From Candidatus Nanopelagicaceae bacterium (GTDB lineage: Bacteria; Actinomycetota; Actinomycetes; Nanopelagicales; Nanopelagicaceae), in assembly GCA_947489825.1 (NCBI GenBank), contig CANLFL010000015.1, positions 1 to 11,534 on the forward strand: a DNA stretch of 11,534 nucleotides, given 5' to 3'. Positions 1 through 7,028 of the stretch are shown one piece after another. Below the pieces are notes generated by a model that saw only the letters and a program-made list of their open reading frames with translations, did no database searches and was not told the origin of the DNA. Numbering within the stretch: the stretch's first letter is position 1; each line of letters starts with the position of its first letter. Both the position numbers and the translations under genes were made by a program.

Positions 1-602
1 GACCGAATCTGGCTGATGAACTCATCTTGCGCCAACCAGCAGGAGCTGTCGCTGCATCAACATCTCAGGCAGTTGCCGATGACGTTCGTCAAATCTTTCG
101 TACTCCGTACTACCGCGTATACACATCAGTGGATTTACTTGGTTGCGAATTAGCAGGCGCCATTAAGAACGTGATTGCGCTAGCTGTAGGAATCTCAATT
201 GGAATGGGTTACGGCGAAAATACGCAAGCGATGCTCATTACTCGTGGACTGAACGAAGTTGCACGGCTTTGTGCAGCACATGGATCAGATCCACTCAGTG
301 CTGCCGGCCTTGCAGGAATGGGTGATCTCGTTGCTACATGTGGTTCGCCGCTTTCACGCAATCGAACCTTCGGTGAACTTCTCGGAAAGACCGGATCGAT
401 GGAGATGGCAGTTGCTCGGGGCGCTAAGACGGTAGAAGGCGTTGCATCATCTGGTGCGATCGTCGAAATCGCGCACCGCGTAGGTGTTGAAGTTCCTGTC
501 ATTGAGGCAGTTGCCGATATCGTCAATGGTTCACTTACACCAGAACAGGCACTGGCTCGCTTGATGGAGATAACGACGCAAGCCGAAAACTTCATCCGAT
601 GA
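1..602 (+). CDS. gpsA: Glycerol-3-phosphate dehydrogenase [NAD(P)+], 3' part
   Basis: Cytoplasmic enzyme that reduces dihydroxyacetone phosphate to sn-glycerol 3-phosphate, the backbone for phospholipids. The 5' part, with the Rossmann dinucleotide-binding domain, lies left of the window; about 199 residues are visible, read in frame from base 3. They begin with PNLADEL, matching the family GPNLAxE segment at the end of the nucleotide-binding domain. Next come the GAIKNVIALAVGI segment with the conserved catalytic-site lysine, GENTQAMLITRGLNE, and the GLAGMGDLVATC...SRNRTFG block of the C-terminal helical domain. A TTG at 27 is only an internal leucine codon, not a start. The stop overlaps the ddl start as ATGA, so the two genes are probably co-transcribed and translationally coupled. 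Nothing looks broken. Identification is secure; only the N-terminus is unseen. Confidence 0.96.
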   Translation, partial: PNLADELILRQPAGAVAASTSQAVADDVRQIFRTPYYRVYTSVDLLGCELAGAIKNVIALAVGISIGMGYGENTQAMLITRGLNEVARLCAAHGSDPLSAAGLAGMGDLVATCGSPLSRNRTFGELLGKTGSMEMAVARGAKTVEGVASSGAIVEIAHRVGVEVPVIEAVADIVNGSLTPEQALARLMEITTQAENFIR

Positions 603-1666
603 CTATCCGCGTAGCAATTATCTGTGGCGGACGCAGCAGTGAGCACGAAATTTCCTGCACATCAGCTGGGGGAGTGCTCAGCGCTATTGATCGCACACTC
701 TATGACCCTGTAGTTATTGGCATTACCAAATCAGGTAGATGGGTGCTTATTCCCGAAGGTTTTAGGCTATCTATAAATAATGGAGTTCTTCCCATCGTTC
801 CAGAAGATGGCAAGCCGGTATCGGTCTCACCAGAAGGTTTTTCTGTTGCAGGAAAGTCTCTAGGTATTGAAATTGTATTTCCAGTGCTGCACGGCCCATA
901 TGGAGAAGATGGAACTATTCAGGGACTTCTAGAGATCGCAGATATCCCATTTGTGGGTTCAGGGGTCTTGGCATCTGCTGTTGCGATGGATAAATCATTT
1001 GCTAAGCCGATCTTCGCAGCCCATGGAATCAAAGTGGCAGAAGGTATAGTCATCCGTGAATCTGATTGGAAATCTAATAAAGAGGCACTATCAGCAGATG
1101 TTGCAACACTTGGCTATCCCGTCTTTGTTAAACCCGCCCGTGGCGGCTCTAGTCGTGGAACTACAAAAGTAAAGTCTGCCGATCAATTGGCCGCTGCTGT
1201 TGAAGAGGCTCACCGCTTTGATCCCAAGGCGATGGTTGAAAATGCTGTGATCGGTCGTGAGATTGAGTGTGCTGTATTAGAAATTAGCGGTGAGCCAGAA
1301 GCTTCGATCGTGGGACAGATTGAGATCGATTCCAAATTTGAATTCTATGACTTTGAAGCAAAGTATCTCGATGGTGCAACGAGTATCACCTTGCCGGCAC
1401 CTATTTCAGAAGCGATCGCTGCCCAGATACAGAGCAAGGCGATTGAAGCATTTGTCGCACTCGGATGCAGTGGCTTAGCTCGTGTTGATTTCTTCTTAAC
1501 CCCACATGGTGAAGTAATAATCAACGAGCTCAATACGATGCCAGGCTTTACAGCAACGTCAGTCTTTCCCAAGATGTGGGCAGCCAGTGGCGTTGGTTAT
1601 AAAGAAGTGATTACACACCTGCTCGTGAGCGCATTGACACGTAACAATGGTGTACTAGGAAATTAG
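599..1666 (+). CDS. ddl: D-alanine--D-alanine ligase
   Basis: ATP-grasp ligase that joins two D-alanines to make the terminal dipeptide of peptidoglycan precursors in the cytoplasm. The 355-residue protein is full length for the family. Visible landmarks: GGRSSEHEIS (residues 10-19), VLHGPYGEDGTIQG (97-109), MDKSFAK (130-136), FVKPARGGSSRG (176-187, ATP and substrate loop), FYDFEAKY (249-256, omega loop), ARVDFF (294-299) and NELNTMPGF (309-317, metal site). By alignment from memory, Y256 matches Tyr216 of E. coli DdlB; a Phe there is associated with D-Ala-D-Lac synthesis, so the sequence favours the normal dipeptide product. R186, after the GSS serines, stands where DdlB has Val. The start is the ATG overlapping the gpsA stop, which gives the canonical N-terminus. 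It converges on the small Lrp-type gene with 7 bases between the two stops. Confidence 0.96.
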   Translation: MTIRVAIICGGRSSEHEISCTSAGGVLSAIDRTLYDPVVIGITKSGRWVLIPEGFRLSINNGVLPIVPEDGKPVSVSPEGFSVAGKSLGIEIVFPVLHGPYGEDGTIQGLLEIADIPFVGSGVLASAVAMDKSFAKPIFAAHGIKVAEGIVIRESDWKSNKEALSADVATLGYPVFVKPARGGSSRGTTKVKSADQLAAAVEEAHRFDPKAMVENAVIGREIECAVLEISGEPEASIVGQIEIDSKFEFYDFEAKYLDGATSITLPAPISEAIAAQIQSKAIEAFVALGCSGLARVDFFLTPHGEVIINELNTMPGFTATSVFPKMWAASGVGYKEVITHLLVSALTRNNGVLGN

Positions 1667-1681
1667 TAAGAAATTAGTAAG
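1660..1681. repeat. 11-bp perfect tandem duplication at the ddl 3' end
   Basis: The 11-mer AAATTAGTAAG occurs twice back to back (1660-1670 and 1671-1681). The first copy supplies the ddl stop TAG; the second supplies the stop (TTA on the plus strand) of the convergent Lrp-type gene. A single copy contains both stops, overlapping as TTAG, so the two genes may once have shared that quadruplet. No terminator-like hairpin is visible between the genes. Confidence 0.85.
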
Positions 1682-1913
1682 TAGTTACTGGGCAAGTAAG
1701 AGTGCGAGTAATTCCTGGCACTGCTTGAACTTTAGAGAGAATTGAACGACCAAGATCTTCCATTGAGAGAGATTCGGCGCGCATAATCACATCGTAAGGT
1801 CCAGTAACTCCCTCTGCCAGCGTTACTCCAGGTATTGCGCCAACGGCTAAGGCAACAGATGATGCCTTTCCTACTTCGGTTTGAATCAAGATAAATACCT
1901 GAACAGACATCAT
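1674..1913 (-). CDS. Stand-alone Lrp/AsnC ligand-binding (RAM) domain protein
   Basis: A 79-residue protein that consists only of the small alpha-beta ligand-binding domain found at the C-terminus of Lrp/AsnC regulators. It has the strand VQVFILIQTEVGK, then VALAVGAIPGV, then GPYDVIMRAES and the closing GITRTLTCPV, a pattern typical of this fold. There is no helix-turn-helix, so it should not bind DNA alone. Such single-domain proteins usually form oligomers and may sense amino acids or act with a full regulator; the specific role is unknown. Two ATGs in tandem (1911-1913 and 1908-1910) follow AAAGGAAAG, and the second gives slightly better Shine-Dalgarno spacing, so the true protein may be 78 residues. 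It is convergent with ddl and divergent from thiL; neighbours of the same kind are common in Actinobacteria. Confidence 0.85.
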   Translation of the reverse strand: MMSVQVFILIQTEVGKASSVALAVGAIPGVTLAEGVTGPYDVIMRAESLSMEDLGRSILSKVQAVPGITRTLTCPVTTY

Positions 1914-1966
1914 GCTTTCCTTTCGCTGAAGTTAACGTTGCTATGACCAAAAGGTACCTCATCATC

Positions 1967-1972
1967 TAGGCT
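1967..1972 (+). promoter_or_regulatory. Probable -10 box for leaderless thiL transcript
   Basis: TAGGCT fits the actinobacterial -10 consensus TANNNT and ends exactly 7 bases before the thiL ATG, which puts the expected transcription start at or next to the A of the start codon. ATGACC at 1943-1948, with an 18-base spacer, is a possible weak -35. No good Shine-Dalgarno site lies before the ATG. coaD and smc show the same spacing. Confidence 0.5.
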
Positions 1973-1979
1973 TAGCGCT

Positions 1980-2897
1980 ATGGCATTTTCCGAGCAGGAG
2001 CTCCTTTCACTCATTGCCTCCATATTCCAGACGCAGCCTTCAGATGAGATCCTCATTGGAATAGGCGATGATGCAGCCGTTGTGCGTGGGAGTGCCCAGC
2101 AAGTAATCACAACCGATGTTGCGGTTGAGGATGTTCACTTTAATAAGCGCTGGTCAAACGCCTTTGATATTGGTCGCAAAGTTACCGCTGCAAATATTGC
2201 AGATATCCTGGCAATGGGCGCAAAGCCTGAATACCTTGTTGTGGCACTCTCTTTAGTAGGAGATGAAGGCCTCGAGCGCGTTCGCGAAATAGCCGAAGGA
2301 ATTAAGCACGAGGCCGACAAGACTGGCACACACGTTGTTGGTGGAGATATTGCTCGAGCGAGTGCAATCTCTATCGCAATGACAGCGATTGGAAGCGTCG
2401 AACGTGCAATCACTCGCTCAGGAGCGCAGGTCGGAGATGGAATTTATATCTCATCCCTTACAGGTTGGTCAGCTGCAGGCCTACATATGCTTACACACGA
2501 CATTGAAGCTGTGCATGCTGTCCATGCAATGGCGCTCAATGAATTCCGTACACCATCGCTGGATTATGGAATCGACTTCAGTCGAGCCAGTGCGCTCACA
2601 GATACCAGCGATGCCTTACTCATCTCGTGCCAATCTATTGCAGAGGCATCAGGTGTAAATCTTCATATTGACCCTGCACTCATTGAAGGCGCCTACGAAT
2701 TTAAAGAGCTTTCTCTCCTTGCACAGTCACTAGGTGTTGATGTCTTTGAGTGGATTCTCGGCGGCGGCGAAGACCATGTGTTTATTGCTACCGGCATCGA
2801 TCTTCCTGGAATCCTAATTGGAGATGTAAAGCAGGGAACAGGTGTAACTGGTCTTGAGACGAAAAAAGCGCCACAGATGTGGCGCCATTTTCAATAA
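1980..2897 (+). CDS. thiL: Thiamine-monophosphate kinase
   Basis: Uses ATP to phosphorylate thiamine monophosphate to thiamine diphosphate, the active cofactor, in the cytoplasm. The 305-residue protein has the ThiL/PurM layout: GIGDDAAV (27-34), TTDVAVEDVHF (44-54), NIADILAMGA (72-81), VVGGDIA (119-125), DTSDALL (208-214), GGGEDHVFIAT (261-271), and a C-terminal WRHF like the WDHF of actinobacterial ThiL. Two motif positions differ from the usual form: D51 where the family usually has Gly (EGVHF) and A212 where it usually has Gly (DxSDGL). Both are near the active site, but the metal-binding acidic residues are kept, so activity is expected. The start ATG gives the normal N-terminus and probably lacks a leader. 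The last ten or so codons also carry the terminator of the convergent rpmB gene. Confidence 0.94.
   Translation: MAFSEQELLSLIASIFQTQPSDEILIGIGDDAAVVRGSAQQVITTDVAVEDVHFNKRWSNAFDIGRKVTAANIADILAMGAKPEYLVVALSLVGDEGLERVREIAEGIKHEADKTGTHVVGGDIARASAISIAMTAIGSVERAITRSGAQVGDGIYISSLTGWSAAGLHMLTHDIEAVHAVHAMALNEFRTPSLDYGIDFSRASALTDTSDALLISCQSIAEASGVNLHIDPALIEGAYEFKELSLLAQSLGVDVFEWILGGGEDHVFIATGIDLPGILIGDVKQGTGVTGLETKKAPQMWRHFQ
2862..2891 (-). terminator. Rho-independent terminator of rpmB, inside thiL
   Basis: A perfect 8-bp inverted repeat, GCGCCACA (2868-2875) and TGTGGCGC (2878-2885), with two bases between the arms. In practice the central bases open to form a small loop. Read on the minus strand, the stem is followed by six T residues (the A run at 2862-2867), the classic intrinsic terminator, about 30 bases past the rpmB stop. 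On the plus strand the stem is followed by CATTTTC, so it may also work weakly for thiL. The hairpin is coding sequence for the ThiL C-terminus. Confidence 0.85.
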
Positions 2898-2914
2898 AGT
2901 TTCAATTAGATGTA

Positions 2915-3100
2915 TTAGCGGGTAACTTTTCCAGCCTTTAGACATGAAGTACAGACATTCTGACGCTTGGTTGCGCCGCCAACGAGTGTACGTACGCGCT
3001 GAATATTTGGATTCCAGCGACGACGTGTCTTTACCTGAGAGTGTGAAACATTGTTACCAAAGCTGGGCCCTTTGCCACAGATATCGCATGTTGATGCCAC
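2915..3100 (-). CDS. rpmB: 50S ribosomal protein L28, zinc-binding (C+) type
   Basis: Small basic protein of the large ribosomal subunit, 61 residues, the usual length for bacterial L28. The core CDICGKGPSFGNNVSHS...RRRWNPN is characteristic, and the protein ends in CTSCLKAGKVTR. Two CxxC pairs (C5/C8 and C50/C53) show the zinc-binding C+ form, not the cysteine-free form that some actinobacteria make under zinc limitation. The start is GTG at 3100-3098, preceded by a strong AAGGAG seven bases upstream. It is a single-gene unit: divergent from recG and ended by the hairpin within thiL. Confidence 0.97.
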   Translation of the reverse strand: MASTCDICGKGPSFGNNVSHSQVKTRRRWNPNIQRVRTLVGGATKRQNVCTSCLKAGKVTR

Positions 3101-3263
3101 AGCAGTACTCCTTTTTAATCTTCCATCGTGAATTCTTGATCATTTGACGAATGAGGCCATATGACCACTTCGGCAGGGCAGAAGGGTATCAAGACAAGGG
3201 GTTAGTCGGCCAATCGCCATAAAAATGCGCTCACATGGGGCATGTACGCGAGAGAATAGCCAG
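3101..3263. other. Divergent rpmB-recG intergenic region
   Basis: About 160 bases between the rpmB start (minus strand) and the preferred recG start (plus strand); it must hold a promoter for each. On the plus strand, TTGATC (3136-3141) and TATGAC (3160-3165), 18 bases apart, are a weak candidate pair. I see no convincing pair for rpmB, no operator-like palindrome and no RNA gene. Confidence 0.4.
3108..3113 (-). promoter_or_regulatory. Strong Shine-Dalgarno site of rpmB
   Basis: AAGGAG on the minus strand, seven bases before the rpmB GTG. It fixes the start and shows that the organism does use Shine-Dalgarno initiation, in contrast to the likely leaderless genes in this window. Confidence 0.8.
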
Positions 3264-5435
3264 GTGGCGACCCTGGATTCCAAACTCTCATCGGTCCTCG
3301 GTGATCGCACAGCAAAAGCGCTGGATACAACTTTCGGCTATCGCACCGTGGGGGACCTTCTTCATCATTATCCGCGCCGCTATTTAGTGCGAGGTGAACT
3401 CAGTGACATTGCAGCCCTTAATGAAGGCGATGAGGTAACAATTCTTGCCGAAGTATTTAGCGCTTCCACGCGACGTTTTGCCGCTCGCAAAGGCAACATG
3501 CTTGAAGTTGTTGTTACAGATGGAACATCCAAACTCTCGCTGACATTCTTCAATCAAGCGTGGCGTGAAAGAGAGCTCAAGGTTGGGCAGCAAGGCCTCT
3601 TTGCAGGCAAGGTCGGTGTATTTAATGGCAAGCGTCAGTTAGCCCATCCCGACTACGAACTCATTGCAGATGGAAACGATGTTGATGCAGCCGTTGAAGG
3701 TTTTGCAGGTAAGTACCTTCCGATGTATCCGGCATCTGCGAAATTGCCTTCATGGAAAATTTCACAATGCATAGAGCTCTGTATTGGTGGTTTAGATGAA
3801 GTGATCGACCCGATTCCGCAATCTATTCTCGACAAACATCAGTATCCCTCGCTGCAACAGGCACTTGTTCAAATACATCAGCCTGCTGATCTAGATACTG
3901 CTGAGCGCGCACGCGAGCGTCTGACCTTTGATGAGGCATTCATTCTGCAGCTTTTACTCGTAAGTCGAAAAGAGAAGATGAAGTCACTCGATGCAATTGC
4001 TCGAGTCAAGCGCGAAGGTGGAATTCTTACTACTTTTGATCAATCACTTCCCTTTGAACTTACAGCTGGACAAGTTGCTGTTGCCGCTGAGATAGAAAAT
4101 GATTTAGCTCAATCCCACCCCATGCATCGTTTATTGCAAGGTGAAGTAGGTTCTGGAAAGACTGTAATTGCACTTCGTGCAATGCTGGCCGTAGTTGATA
4201 GCGGTGGGCAGGCTGCTTTGCTTGCGCCAACAGAAGTATTGGCAGCTCAGCATCTTCGTACTATTCAAAAATTGATGGGAGAACTCTCGCACGGAGGAAT
4301 GATTGGCGCACCAGATATTGCAACGCGCGTAACGTTGATTACCGGATCCCAGAGTGCATCAGATCGTAAAGATGCTTTGGTCCTTGCTGCAAGTGGCGCA
4401 GCCGGCATAGTGATTGGTACCCACGCGCTTCTGAGTGCTTCCGTTGAGTTTAAAGATTTGGGGCTCATCGTCGTCGATGAGCAACATCGATTCGGTGTCG
4501 AACAGCGAGATGCACTTAAAGGAAAGGCAAAGATTCCTCCGCATCTTCTCGTAATGACCGCCACTCCAATTCCACGTACTGTGGCAATGACTGTCTTCGG
4601 TGATTTAGATATCTCAACTTTGCGAGAATTACCTTTGGGCAGAGCTCCAATAACAACTCATGTTGTCAATACTTTGGAAAAGCCGGCATACCTTGAAAGG
4701 GCGTGGGAGCGAATCTGTGAAGAAGTTTCGCAAGGGCATCAAGCCTACGTTGTTGCTTCGCGCATCAACGCCGATGTCACCGAGGATGCCGATATCGACT
4801 TCCTTCTAGGGACAACTTCACTTGAGCTAGCTAGTGTTGATGAGTTAGCGCCCAAACTTGCAACAGGTGCGCTCAAAGGAGTTCGAGTAGCTCCGCTCCA
4901 CGGTCGCCTCTCCAGCGAGCTCAAAGAGGCAACTATGAACGCATTCGCAGCACACGAATTAGATGTTCTTATCTCGACTACCGTCATCGAAGTTGGTGTC
5001 GATGTGCCCAATGCAACGGTGATGGTCATCATGGATGCAGAACGCTTCGGTATATCGCAATTACATCAATTACGTGGACGCGTAGGACGTGGAACGTCAC
5101 CTGGTCTCTGTATTTTGATTACAACGGCAATTGTAGAAACACCAGCTCGGATACGCCTTGAAGCAGTCGCTGGAAGTACAGATGGCTTTGAACTTGCGCG
5201 GATAGATCTAGAGCAACGCCGAGAGGGAGATGTTCTAGGAGCTGCCCAATCTGGCTCTCGCTCACATCTGCGTTTACTTCGGGTATTACGAGATGAAGAT
5301 CTCATACTTAGCGCCCGCGCAGATGCGCAGGAAATATTGGCTGGAGATCCTAATCTATCCAGCCACGAGCAGTTAGCTAGAGAGTTCGCTAAAGTTGAAG
5401 ATGATGAAGCTTCTGATTTCATAGATAAGGGTTAG
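3264..5435 (+). CDS. recG: ATP-dependent DNA helicase RecG
   Basis: Superfamily 2 double-stranded DNA translocase that reverses stalled replication forks and processes branched recombination intermediates. From the GTG at 3264 it has 723 residues, normal for RecG. Order: N-terminal helices, the wedge/OB domain (near residues 45-130, including DEVTILAEVFSAS and GKVGVFNGKRQLAHPDYE), Walker A GEVGSGKT (293-300), Walker B DEQHRFG (405-411), motif III MTATPIPRT, then helicase lobe 2 with STTVIEVGVDVPNA and RGRVGRG (from residue 604). An ATG at 3225 would add 13 residues (RSHGACTRENSQV) that do not look like family sequence; VATLDSKLSSVLGDRTAKAL fits the usual N-terminus, so GTG 3264 is preferred. 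No strong ribosome binding site precedes either start. Four bases separate its stop from rsmD. Confidence 0.95.
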   Translation: MATLDSKLSSVLGDRTAKALDTTFGYRTVGDLLHHYPRRYLVRGELSDIAALNEGDEVTILAEVFSASTRRFAARKGNMLEVVVTDGTSKLSLTFFNQAWRERELKVGQQGLFAGKVGVFNGKRQLAHPDYELIADGNDVDAAVEGFAGKYLPMYPASAKLPSWKISQCIELCIGGLDEVIDPIPQSILDKHQYPSLQQALVQIHQPADLDTAERARERLTFDEAFILQLLLVSRKEKMKSLDAIARVKREGGILTTFDQSLPFELTAGQVAVAAEIENDLAQSHPMHRLLQGEVGSGKTVIALRAMLAVVDSGGQAALLAPTEVLAAQHLRTIQKLMGELSHGGMIGAPDIATRVTLITGSQSASDRKDALVLAASGAAGIVIGTHALLSASVEFKDLGLIVVDEQHRFGVEQRDALKGKAKIPPHLLVMTATPIPRTVAMTVFGDLDISTLRELPLGRAPITTHVVNTLEKPAYLERAWERICEEVSQGHQAYVVASRINADVTEDADIDFLLGTTSLELASVDELAPKLATGALKGVRVAPLHGRLSSELKEATMNAFAAHELDVLISTTVIEVGVDVPNATVMVIMDAERFGISQLHQLRGRVGRGTSPGLCILITTAIVETPARIRLEAVAGSTDGFELARIDLEQRREGDVLGAAQSGSRSHLRLLRVLRDEDLILSARADAQEILAGDPNLSSHEQLAREFAKVEDDEASDFIDKG

Positions 5436-5439
5436 GTTC

Positions 5440-6024
5440 ATGAGAATTATCGCTGGCCTGGCTAAAGGCAGAAATATCCCTGCAGTGGCGCAATCGACTC
5501 GACCAACATCAGATCGTGCACGCGAAGCACTCTTCTCCTCACTTGCCTCAGAGTTTGGCGAGTTTGATGGGCTCAACGTTCTTGATCTCTATGCAGGCAC
5601 TGGAGCAATAGGACTTGAAGCACTTTCACGGGGTAGCTCGACAGTGCACTGTGTAGAAAATAATGAAAAGGCATCTGAGTCGATCCTTTCAAACTATGAA
5701 GGAATAAAGAGTTCACAATTTCCAGGTAATTTTCATCTCTATTCGATGCCAGTAGATCGCTTTCTAGAAGGTCCAGCACCTCTGCAGTACCACTTCATCT
5801 ATATAGATCCACCTTATGATTTTTCAGATGTTGAAGTCATTGAAAATCTCATCGCCCTCGTTGATGGAAAATTCATTCATCCCGACGGACTAATCGCGAT
5901 AGAGCGAAATAGCAGAGTGCGAGAGTTGAGCTGGCCATATGGTCTTGAGCAACTGCGTGAAAGAAACTACGGTCAAGCAACGATTTTTTTCGGGGTTCCT
6001 ACGCTTGAAATGGATCTCGGCTGA
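5440..6024 (+). CDS. rsmD: 16S rRNA (guanine(966)-N(2))-methyltransferase
   Basis: S-adenosylmethionine-dependent methyltransferase acting on G966 of 16S rRNA in the small subunit. The 194-residue protein has the family N-terminus MRIIAG and the RPTSDRAREALF block (21-32). The SAM-binding motif DLYAGTGAIGLEALSRG spans 49-65, and the catalytic DPPY is at 123-126 with acidic VEN at 72-74. The tail RERNYGQATIFF is also typical. The start ATG comes four bases after the recG stop and has GATAAGGG as a ribosome binding site overlapping the recG end, so coupling with recG is likely. rsmD followed by coaD is a very common bacterial pair. Confidence 0.95.
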   Translation: MRIIAGLAKGRNIPAVAQSTRPTSDRAREALFSSLASEFGEFDGLNVLDLYAGTGAIGLEALSRGSSTVHCVENNEKASESILSNYEGIKSSQFPGNFHLYSMPVDRFLEGPAPLQYHFIYIDPPYDFSDVEVIENLIALVDGKFIHPDGLIAIERNSRVRELSWPYGLEQLRERNYGQATIFFGVPTLEMDLG

Positions 6025-6033
6025 TCTTCTTGC

Positions 6034-6039
6034 TAGCGT
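6034..6039 (+). promoter_or_regulatory. Probable -10 box for leaderless coaD transcript
   Basis: TAGCGT matches TANNNT and lies in the 22-base gap between rsmD and coaD, with exactly 7 bases to the coaD ATG. No Shine-Dalgarno site precedes that ATG. No clear -35 box is seen at 17-18 bases; TTGAAA at 6005-6010 is too far (23 bases). coaD may therefore be transcribed from its own promoter as well as by read-through. Confidence 0.45.
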
Positions 6040-6046
6040 TTGCCTT

Positions 6047-6532
6047 ATGAAACGCGCTGTCTGCCCTGGATCTTTCGATCCCGTGACCTTTGGCCATCTA
6101 GATATCATCGAACGGGCCAGTGCCCAATTTGATGAAGTAGTCATCGCTGTCTTAGTAAATCGCACCAAGTCGAGCATGTTCACAGTCCAGGAGCGTATGG
6201 AGATGATCGCAAAGACGACTGCACATCTACCAAATATTCGAGTCGACTCTTGGTCAGGGCTCCTTGTTGAATATTGCAAGAGCAAAGATATTCAAAGCAT
6301 CGTTAAGGGACTTCGTGCTGTGACTGACTTCGACTACGAATTACAGATGGCCCAAGTTAATCTGCAAGCTTCCGGTGTTGAGACGATGTTTATGGCGACC
6401 GCACCTGCACATTCCTTCCTTTCATCTTCACTTGTTAAAGAACTTGCCCATTACGGGGGAGATGTTTCATCGATGGTTCCTAAGATCGTCAACGAGGCTC
6501 TCAAAGCTCGCGTAGCAGAAAGTGGTGATTAA
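6047..6532 (+). CDS. coaD: Pantetheine-phosphate adenylyltransferase
   Basis: Transfers AMP from ATP to 4'-phosphopantetheine to give dephospho-CoA, the penultimate step of coenzyme A synthesis. The 161-residue protein is the standard size. It begins MKRAVCPGSFDPVTFGHLD, with the nucleotidyltransferase TxGH motif at residues 14-17. VKGLRAVTDFDYELQMA and SFLSSSLVKELAHYGGDVSSMVP complete the CoaD pattern, the latter matching the ISSTxxR-like segment. The reading frame stays open back to an ATG at 5939, but that would add 36 unrelated residues encoded within rsmD, so the internal ATG at 6047 is the real start. It is followed two bases later by the SepIVA-like gene. Confidence 0.96.
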   Translation: MKRAVCPGSFDPVTFGHLDIIERASAQFDEVVIAVLVNRTKSSMFTVQERMEMIAKTTAHLPNIRVDSWSGLLVEYCKSKDIQSIVKGLRAVTDFDYELQMAQVNLQASGVETMFMATAPAHSFLSSSLVKELAHYGGDVSSMVPKIVNEALKARVAESGD

Positions 6533-6534
6533 CC

Positions 6535-7017
6535 ATGGATTCAATGGAAAAACTCAATGCAGCAATTACTCTCATTGAAGAAGCACGTGGAGTTCCACTA
6601 TCTGCCTCTTGCGTAGTTCACCGTGGAGAAATTCTTGAAATCCTTGATGGCGCTCGCGTTGCTCTACCTACCGATCTTGATCAAGCGATCGAAATCATCT
6701 CTTCACGAGATCTTATAATTGAAGAAGCGCGTACAAGTGCAGAGCACTTAATTGGAACAGCCCGTGAGGATGTATCACGTATGGTTGAGCAGACTGCGAT
6801 CGTTCAAGCAGCACGCGATGAAGCGCAACGCATTCTTGATGATGCCCGCTTACTTGCCGACGAAGAGCGTGCCGAGGTTGAAACTTATATTGATGGACGA
6901 CTAGCCACACTTGAGGTCATTCTTAATAAGACAATGGAAGCTGTTGCACGAGGTCGTGAGCGCCTCGACGGTGCTGACGATAAGGATATTCTTTCGCAAC
7001 TTTCAGAAGAAAAATAA
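6535..7017 (+). CDS. sepIVA: SepIVA-like DivIVA-family coiled-coil septation protein, short form
   Basis: A 160-residue, charged, almost wholly helical protein with no signal peptide or membrane segment. The N-terminal part (ITLIEEARGVPLSASCVVHRG, then EILDGAR and ALPTDLDQA, to about residue 55) and the C-terminal part (VETYIDGRLATLE...VARGRERL, about 115-143) match, from memory, the two ends of mycobacterial SepIVA (Rv2927c), a DivIVA-domain protein needed for septation and regulation of wall synthesis. Between them is a short coiled coil (about 60-110). Mycobacterial SepIVA is about 245 residues, so the middle coiled coil is much reduced here. It sits between coaD and the DUF177 gene, and SepIVA adjoins the DUF177 gene in mycobacteria too. 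Start ATG 6535 is two bases after coaD; a second ATG at 6544 is possible. Identification rests on remembered sequence and synteny. Confidence 0.75.
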   Translation: MDSMEKLNAAITLIEEARGVPLSASCVVHRGEILEILDGARVALPTDLDQAIEIISSRDLIIEEARTSAEHLIGTAREDVSRMVEQTAIVQAARDEAQRILDDARLLADEERAEVETYIDGRLATLEVILNKTMEAVARGRERLDGADDKDILSQLSEEK

Positions 7018-7028
7018 GAGCCTTTGCC

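Noticed and set aside
209..646. Minus-strand 145-codon frame opposite gpsA and ddl
   Set aside because: Antisense shadow of two real genes; low-complexity Ser/Ala/Thr translation and no family resemblance.
3161..3205. Small upstream reading frame of 14 codons (MTTSAGQKGIKTRG) before recG
   Set aside because: No Shine-Dalgarno site, no leaderless -10 box at the right spacing, and no recognisable peptide; expected by chance.
3225..3263. recG start at ATG 3225
   Set aside because: The 13 added residues do not look like the RecG N-terminus and no ribosome binding site or -10 box fits; GTG 3264 gives the expected beginning. Some doubt remains because GTG 3264 has only a weak upstream signal.
5066..5422. 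Minus-strand 118-codon frame opposite recG
   Set aside because: Ser/Arg-rich antisense shadow of the RecG C-terminal helicase region.
5939..6046. N-terminal extension of coaD by 36 residues from ATG 5939
   Set aside because: It lies inside rsmD in another frame and does not resemble CoaD; the family N-terminus MKRAVCPGSFDP starts at 6047.
5890..6285. Minus-strand 131-codon frame opposite rsmD and coaD
   Set aside because: Covers conserved coding sequence of both genes and shows no domain of its own.
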